From assembly GCA_013350335.1 (NCBI GenBank), contig CM023541.1, forward strand, positions 36,634,739 through 36,698,738: 64,000 nucleotides of DNA, written 5' to 3'. Position 1 is the stretch's first letter; each line of letters starts with the position of its first letter. Shown here piece after piece: positions 57,469 to 64,000 of the stretch. The DNA is from Chimonanthus salicifolius (Eukaryota; Streptophyta; Magnoliopsida; Laurales; Calycanthaceae). The position numbers and the translations under genes were made by a program. Under the pieces are notes generated by a model. It was given only the letters and a program-made list of their open reading frames with translations. It had not been told where the DNA came from and ran no database searches.

Positions 57469-59804
57469 AAGTAAGCAAGGGACGTCCTCAACTTACTTGG
57501 TATCAACTCCAAAAAGGCCCCATTTAGAATTTTTGTCTTACACCTCAACTTGTGTTGAGCCCTTGATTCTTGGTCAAGGATAACCTTGAGTAACCCCTGC
57601 AAAATTTATCCATCATCCAAATGCAGTCCGAATTAAATGAGACCATTGCAAAAAATTGTTTCGATTATGCGACGAAGAACAATTTGCAGGCCTGAGTTTA
57701 TCATTTGGCATTGGATAAGATGCAAAGGCAGGATTAAGCTACCTAAACATAATGGCACCTAAAAAATGGCCTCACCCTGATCCTGTGTAGGTGTTGTACA
57801 TCTTATATAGTCCCCGAAAATCTCAAAATGGAAGACTTAATGATACAATCATAGATACCCAATTCCACCCGACCCAATTTTAACTAAAGTGAATTCACTT
57901 TAACCTCACATGGAATTCTCAAGTGGAGGAAAAGTTCCATTTCAAGCTTGTGTACTTCTCTCCCGCAGAGTTTATATGCAAAAAGAAAGACTCATGGAAT
58001 GACAGGTAAATAGAGTTCTTCCACATTTTCATTAATCTAAATCTTATTCCATAGTATTTTCATGAAACTCCTCTTTCTTATTATTAAGAGAGCTTAGTTG
58101 ATCCTACGGCAGGCCCTGAGATCTCCTAAAATCTCAAGGGCGTAGGCGGAATGTGAATTCAGGGGCTTTTTATGACTGGTATATTAAGGAATTTATGTAT
58201 GTGGGAGTCCTAAGTGACAGCGTACGCCGCTTATGTCTAAGACCAACCCTAGACTTGATCCATTAGATCATTATCTCACATAACCCACACTACGTGACCA
58301 ACTCAATTTGGGCCAAGAACTGCACCCAAAAACTCGGAAAACAAGTTGATATGATATTATGCAGGGCGTTTTCTTCGTAACTTGAACAAGAAGGAAAATG
58401 GGAATTGAACTATGGTAGGATGCCTGCCAAATCAACAGGTGTTAGTACCTACTTATGTACGTCACTTTCTATTTCCATACCTTGTCTTCAATCCATCGTC
58501 GCTAGAGGTTCGCACCAAGTCAACAAAAATCGTATTCGAATGCCGCCACATCATCGCCACTTCACTTTATATGTGGCAGCCACCTCAGTTACCACATCTT
58601 GTGACTCACCTTTTTGTGAAAAACATGAGTCCCAGCCAGGGATCCAAAAAACAGTGGACCGGAGATATCGGCCAATATTTTTTCTCTTTTTTTTTATAAA
58701 TCTCGTTCGTACGGTCGGTATATCTCATATCAGTCGAGATATCTCGACCGTAAAAAATTTGAGATATCTCAAACATTTTTTTGACCCCTAGCCCCAGTTG
58801 GCTCATGAGTCAACATCTTGAGACCCTTTCTGATTTAAAAAAAGCTTAAAATGAGTAAACGTCTCCTTCAGTCAGTTAGTCCATCCTGTTGCCCATAGAT
58901 AAAAATATGGGCTAAGATAGATGATATTTTTTTGAAAAACGGTTGATATTTAATGATATTGACCGATATTATTATAGTACAGACAATACAATTGAGATTT
59001 TCTTCCTTGCTCACTCCTCAGTCGCAGCAAGTTAGATCGATAAAAATTGGACATGCCTAAACTTAGACAAATTATAGTTAAGGCGGGGTCAATTCCAAAT
59101 TTTAAAGATCTAAGATTTTATTAAGTTGAGTCAAGCTAAGGAGAGAAAAAAAAAAAAAACCAACGACTCAATATTAGATTTAAAATATTTTTATATAATA
59201 TGTAATTTATTTATATAAAATAATTTATAGGTCATAGTCTTCTATAATTGTTTTTTATTTCTTCCATTTTAGACTTTTCAACCTTAATTTTTAATTTATC
59301 AAATTTGATACTTTTGTTTCACTTTTCATTTCTTTTGTTTTAAGTTAAATCATACATTTCTTTTACTTCCATATTATTTATTTTTGGGTAATTTATTAAA
59401 ACGATTTGGTTATGAAGTTCTTGAGTCTTGGGTGTTATTGGTTTGGGTTGAATTCTTAAAAGTCAAGCATTTAAAAATTTCGAGTGGTGCAAATTCAACA
59501 TTTGAAGATCATGGCTTTGAGTGGATTAGCAAAAACATAACCTATATCAGAGGCTTACTTATTTCCACTTATAATAGGATAAATTGCTTGATTATATATA
59601 TTTTCTAAATTTTAAAAGGCTGATCAATTATAACTTCTTCATTAACATTTGTTAAAAAAAATACAAATTTATACACTTAGCATTTCCTTAGATAATACAT
59701 CAAAATTTAATATTTAAAAAAATATTTTTAATAAGTAAACAAGTCGTCAATGAAAGGAGGTGCTTTGTCCAGTAAAACTGTAATAAAATTATTACTAATT
59801 TTTT
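57469..59804. other. Intergenic DNA, transposon debris
   Basis: 57560-57625 (GGTCAAGGATAACC, AGTAACCCCTGCAAAATTTA, CATCATCCAAATGCA) resembles the end of the tandem units in the Tourist-like element at 33487-35617. 58660-58770 holds repeated GATATCT/CGAGATATC words. The two overlapping frames at 58405-58791 show no domain. Nothing else is recognised. Confidence 0.4.
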
Positions 59805-60797
59805 TGTCACGACTTATAGACACTCAGATTTTCTGCCTCTACACACCCAATTTCAGATTTTTGGGTGAAGTTACCATTATACCCCTGCATTTTTACTCAT
59901 CTGAACGAACTGCCGTTCATTTGGACGAATGAATGAATGACAGAACATTCGTTCGAATGAACTGATGCGTAATGCATAGTGCATTATATAAACAATAAAA
60001 TCTCCAAACTTTAAAGTTATTTTTTAAGCACTGTATATTTCCAAAATTTCTAAAATTGAATATCCAGACTAATTACAATAACATGATAAAAATACTTTAA
60101 GGCTTTAAGGTATTTTAACATTTCCAAATGCTTAAAATACAGTGTTTTACAAATAAAATTATCACCAACACATTTGGGAGTGTCAAAAGACCTTGAAGTC
60201 TTAAAATATTTTTATCAGGTTATCGTAATTAGTCTGGATATTCAATTTGAAAATTTTTGGAAATACAAAGTACTTAAAAAATAACTTTAAAGTTTTAAAT
60301 GAGATTTTATTATTTAACTAATGCACTATGAGTCACTGTAGCATATGAAACATAGACATTATTTTTTAAACACTGTGTATTTTCAAAATTTCTCAAATTG
60401 AATATACAGACTAATTACGATAATTTGATAAAAATAATTTAAGACTTTAAGGTCTTTTGACACTGTCAAATGTGTTTTCGGTACAGCCGAAAGATACCTT
60501 TATTTGTAGGACAGCCGAAAGATACCTTTATTTGTAGGACACTGTATTTTAAGCATTTAGGAGTGTCAAAAGACCTTAAAGTCTTAAAGTATTTTTATAA
60601 AGTTATCATAAATAGTCTAGATATTCAATTTAAAAAAATTTAGAAATATACAGTAATTAAAAAATAATTTTAAAATTTTAAATGAGATTTTATTATTTAA
60701 ATTCCATTCATTTATTCGTACGAATGATTGAATAGCATGCAAATGTTACGCCCATTCGTTCATTCGTTCCGATCAGTTCGAACGAATGTTCTGCCAG
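59805..60797. repeat. Compound palindrome, possible foldback element
   Basis: Two consecutive hairpins of related sequence: 59975-60330 (CATAGTGCATT to AATGCACTATG) and about 60358-60690. They share the arm words TTTAAAGTTATTTTTTAA, GAATATCCAGACTAATTA and AAGACCTTGAAGTC. They are bracketed by an outer inverted pair AGAACATTCGTTCGAA (about 59942) and TTCGAACGAATGTTCT (about 60777). Within the second hairpin a 28-30 bp unit, ACAGCCGAAAGATACC..TTTGTAGG, is repeated in tandem (60483-60540). The stretch at 59805-59850 (TTATAGACACTCAGATTTTC) resembles the ends of the 36067 foldback element. No matching right terminus or target duplication is found. Confidence 0.65.
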
Positions 60798-61261
60798 TGA
60801 AAGACGTTGGCATAGACTGCATGAAAATTCTCCTAACTTAGTTTTCAATATTATAATACCTAGCAGCTAGCACTATACATTAATTAGCCCTACAAAATTA
60901 AATAAACGATTATAGATTTACAGATATCCAGAAACAAACTGAAGTTTATTACATTCAACCGTGTGATCTAAAGTAAATAAAATGAACAGCGAGGAAGTTT
61001 CAATTCAATTGTCTATTTATTAAATTTAAATCAAATTTAAAGAGTTAGTAAGACTAAATTATTTTATTTTATTTTATATTTATACTAAAAATTAACTTTT
61101 TTATTTAGTGGAGTTAATAGATCTCGTATGATTCAAAATTACTGACAGTCAGTATGAGGAGTTTCAAGTCAATCAACGATTTTTTTTTTAATACCGTTTC
61201 CCCCGCATTGCTGGAGGAAGAAAAGAAAAAAAATTGGGAAGAACAGGAGTCAACCCTAGAA

Positions 61262-61417
61262 ATGGCAAAATGTATCTTTCTATTCTTCTCAGATTTAAAC
61301 GCTCTAGAAATCCAGCCAAGATATCTGCTGCCGGATGCCGTCTGGGAGAGCCGGAAGGGAAGAGGAATCCGATTGGGCGGCCTCAGCACCGCTGCAGTCG
61401 CAGTGGAAAGGCACTAG
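61262..61417 (+). promoter_or_regulatory. Upstream ORF overlapping the second MRS2 start
   Basis: ATG at 61262 (G at -3 and G at +4, a strong context) opens 51 codons (MAK..., with LEIQ at about 15-18) and stops at 61415-61417, past the main ATG at 61335. The same frame is open further up to another ATG at 61154. Counterpart of the upstream ORF at 37258. Confidence 0.5.
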
Positions 61418-61718
61418 AATCAAGACCTGGCATGTCATTTCCAATCATAGTCACTCTCACTGCGAAGAGCTCGGAAATCCGTCCGTCATGAGGCGGACAG
61501 GGATCTCGTCGCAGGATCTCAGGGTTGTTGATTCGCTACTTTCGTATCCCGCGGCAATTCTTGGTAGGGAGAGGGCGATTGTGGTGAATTTGGAGTTTAT
61601 TAAGGTGATCATCACAGCCCAGGAGGCGCTTTTGTTGAATTCCGACCATCCCAAGTTCGAGTCGTTTGTTAAAGATCTGAAGTCTCATGTCTCAAACTCC
61701 TCCAGAACCCCTCAACTG
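61335..61718 (+). CDS. MRS2: MRS2-type magnesium transporter paralogue, first exon only
   Basis: 128 codons, homologous to exon 1 of the 37320 gene over its whole length: start (MPSGRAGREEES against MPSRRTRPEEEL), SVMRRTGISSQDLRVVDSLL, SYPAAILGRERAIVVNLEFI, IITAQEALLLN, and the same end (SRTPQL before donor GTAGAC). The donor sits at the same codon position and phase 0, but is not a strong match to the consensus. The family motif LPARDLR is changed to ISSQDLR. The 2.3 kb that follows shows no second exon. Intron 1 of the other gene is about 2.5 kb, so the next exon may simply lie beyond 64000. Could be a working gene, or a truncated copy; the frame itself is intact. Confidence 0.8.
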
Positions 61719-62810
61719 GTAGACTACCTCTTACAAATTTTTATCTTATTTTTTTTATTTCTTGCTGCTATTATTATTATTGTTATTAAAAATTTGAAAT
61801 CCATGCATTGATCTTAGTCAACTTTGATACAGTCTGTTTCGTTGAACTCAAAATTGTAATGGGTAAAATTCTTCAAAACAATGGTTGGATTCTCCATCCT
61901 AACGATGATTCAGACTTTCAAACTGTAAAATCTGCCTCAAGATTCAATTGAATCAAATAATTCAAATTTTTTAATATAAATTATTGACTGGCTGAACTTA
62001 ATATTCATCTCAGTTAAATTGAATTTCACGTGTGACGTTTTTTTAACCAAGGTACAAACAGAAAGTCACACGGAATTTCTGTTACTTCTAGAAAAAATAT
62101 TTTGTATATAATATCATTTGTGGGTTGGTGGACTCATATCATATTAAATATATGATCACGGAGTATTGTAAAATTTAGAGTCAAAATTCATTTTTCGTCA
62201 TCTGATTTAGATCTATCAAAATCAATGGCAGAATCGATATTCATTTGAACTCATTTTGATCACATAGCTGATAATCTCTTTTGATCTTTAATTTTTTTTA
62301 TTTTTATATTATTAAATCGTAATCTAGAGGATTCAGCTTGGGCAGCTAAAGTTGGGCTCTAGGGTAAGTAACTAAATATTGGGTCTAACTTGTACTTGCA
62401 GGACCTACTCTTAGCATAATTTGGCCTAATTTGGTAAACTTGGATCCAACCTACTCTATGTCTTATTGGATCTGAGGTTTTGTTTTAAAAGTGTAGGAAA
62501 AACTTTGTATTAATAACAAAATACTACAATATAAAATATGTGCAGTTCATTTCACTACCCATTGTACCTATTGGATCTGGTTTTCTTTTAGTTCCTCCAT
62601 CCATATTATTTTTACAGTAACACTGTAGTAGTTAAGTCTAAGGCATGCCTAAGACACTATGCATTTTTGGTGCACCTAGATGCACCTTACATCTTATATA
62701 ACATCTTATATAGAAGTGTAAAATATAATTTCTTTCTTAAGTATTAAAATAAAAATAAAAATATTTCTTTTCATTTGTTTTCATTAGGTGTTAAAATATG
62801 AATAATAAAA

Positions 62811-63205
62811 TACATTTTACATCTTCTTTAAAAGTGTGCCTCTTCTTTCTTTTATTGTTGATGATATAATCATTGGGATGATGACATTTTTAATGATTTT
62901 GACTTGTTATTGCTTGATTTTGTATGTTATGCTTTTATTATTAGCTTATTATATCATATTATTGTGCTTTTACATTTGATACATTTTCTTTTATATTTTA
63001 ATCTCACACACACACACACACATACATTTTACATCTTCTTTAAAAGTGTGCCTCTTCTTTCTTTTATTGTTGATGATATAATCATTGGGATGATGACATT
63101 TTTAATGATTTTGACTTGTTATTGCTTGATTTTGTATGTTATGCTTTTATTATTAGCTTATTATATCATATTATTGTGCTTTTACATTTGATACATTTTC
63201 TTTTA
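62811..63205. repeat. Perfect 183-bp direct duplication around a (CA)n run
   Basis: 62811-62993 and 63023-63205 are identical by eye (from TACATTTTACATCTTC to ACATTTTCTTTTA), 212 bp apart, separated by an AT-rich link and a (CA)n run. A third partial copy (GGATGATGACATTTTTAATG to TTATTGCTT) follows at about 63239-63279. The open frame over this area is a by-product. Confidence 0.92.
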
Positions 63206-63334
63206 CACACACACACACACGCTGGGCTTCAAAATTACGGATGATGACATTTTTAATGATTTTGACTTGTTATTGCTTCACACACACGCACGCACGCACG
63301 CACGCACGCACGCCCGCCCGCCCGCCCGCCAGCC
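63206..63334. repeat. Microsatellite block (CA)n, (CACG)n, (CGCC)n
   Basis: Starts as a CA run at 63206, is interrupted by a partial copy of the adjacent duplication, then changes from CACA to CACG to CGCC repeats up to 63332. The stepwise change from one 4-bp unit to the next suggests slippage on mutated units. Confidence 0.9.
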
Positions 63335-63375
63335 AATTTTTATTACCCTTTTAAATAGAATAATTATTACACTTA

Positions 63376-64000
63376 TGTGCAACGGAAAATATTAATGTGT
63401 GTAAGTGAGCAATCAACAATCCATCAAAACAAATCAACAAATACCACACATGCACAATGATATTTAGTGGTTCGGTTCACCCGAACCTAATTGTTGGACT
63501 CACCCACTCTTGGGTTATCCCAAATCCACTATGTATAGGAGTTACACTCAAATATTATAACCTAGTTTTGAAAGGTTCGACCTCTCTGGTCTAATCCTTG
63601 ACTCCTATTTTTTATAGTGGTTTGAACACAGAGTGTTAATCCACTGTACAATGATAAATGAAATAAGCAAAGAACACTTGCCTTGGTTTAGCTTTGATCT
63701 TGAGAGTGTGTTCTTTAGTGATGCCTCGATGCTTTGATCTTCAATATTTGAGATGCTCTAGTGTTTGCAACCATAGGAGAGGCTTGTCTAGGGAAGGGTA
63801 AAGATGCTACAATAAGTCCTTAGAAAATTATCTCTAAATCACATCAAGAAAAGCTTAACACAGCTTAAGGTATTCCATAGATGTTTGTGAATGTGATTTA
63901 GAAGACCTTAGAGAGATTCAGTGGTGATTGACAGGGATTAAAACCTCTTTGGAGAGTCTAGAATGCTTAGGATATACCTTTTCAAATTTTAGCCCAAGAC
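63376..64000 (-). mobile_element. Probable copia LTR running off the window
   Basis: Begins near TGTGCAACGGAAAATATT, followed by a CACACATGCACAATGATATT..GTGGTTCGGTTCACCCG block. Both parallel the start of the copia-type LTR at 54287 (CGCGGAAACAAG.., then ACGTGGTTCGGCCCACC). The second LTR and interior are not in the window, so the type and boundary are inferred. No gene is seen here. Confidence 0.4.

Noticed and set aside
58405..58791. 128-codon frame downstream of the LTR element
   Set aside because: No recognisable domain, a second overlapping frame in the same direction, and a T-run inside; best seen as chance.
62904..63191. 95-codon hydrophobic frame resembling a small membrane protein
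   Set aside because: Spans the 183-bp duplication and a (CA)n run; composition is that of AT-rich repeat DNA.
1..64000. CRISPR arrays, bacterial operons, or a viral genome
   Set aside because: The spliced gene, SINE, TRIM and LTR elements show a plant nuclear genome; no spaced short repeats of CRISPR type and no non-retroelement viral genes were seen.

Overview
This window is nuclear DNA of a flowering plant. It is AT-rich and contains one long spliced gene with GT-AG introns, a second gene entering at the right end, and dense, nested plant transposable elements: Ty3/gypsy (Tekay-like), Ty1/copia, TRIM, LARD-like elements, MULE and Tourist-type MITEs, a SINE and a LINE fragment. The species cannot be told from the sequence. 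No rRNA, tRNA or CRISPR was recognised.

Layout. 1-563: AT-rich DNA and a TRIM-like LTR fragment. 564-9679: a decayed minus-strand Tekay-like gypsy element with a 3.8 kb 3' LTR, broken gag-pol and a truncated 5' LTR. 9680-13800: mostly unrecognised DNA. 13801-28188: a copia element (minus) split through gag. The insert at about 17095-27649 is a LARD-like gypsy derivative, whose own LTR was hit by a complete TRIM (20840-21461) and a solo LTR (23366-27051). 28400-32450: a plus-strand gypsy pol relic split by another solo LTR (28599-31844, 5-bp duplication GAGCA). 32934-36691: a TRIM-type solo LTR, a Tourist-like element carrying 155-158 bp tandem repeats, and a MULE-type foldback element.

The host gene is a CorA/MRS2 magnesium transporter (MRS2/MGT family, closest by memory to the AtMRS2-3 type). 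It has six exons over 37320-50164 (+), encodes about 451-454 aa and has no internal stop. Introns 1, 4 and 5 hold a SINE, duplications, LTR remains, a long-TIR DNA transposon and a LINE ORF1 fragment. A paralogous first exon lies at 61335-61718 on the same strand, and the rest of that gene lies outside the window. Both copies carry an upstream ATG whose reading frame overlaps the main start codon.

50165-61150 is intergenic: a 289-bp MULE-like MITE with a 9-bp duplication, a complete non-autonomous copia-type LTR element (54287-57463, two 970-bp LTRs, duplication GTACC) and a compound palindrome near 60 kb. 62811-63334 holds a perfect 183-bp duplication and a microsatellite. The window ends in a probable copia LTR. 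I found no clearly new biological system. The best leads are the paired MRS2 genes with shared overlapping uORFs, the Met before GMN in the pore motif, and several structurally complete non-autonomous elements.
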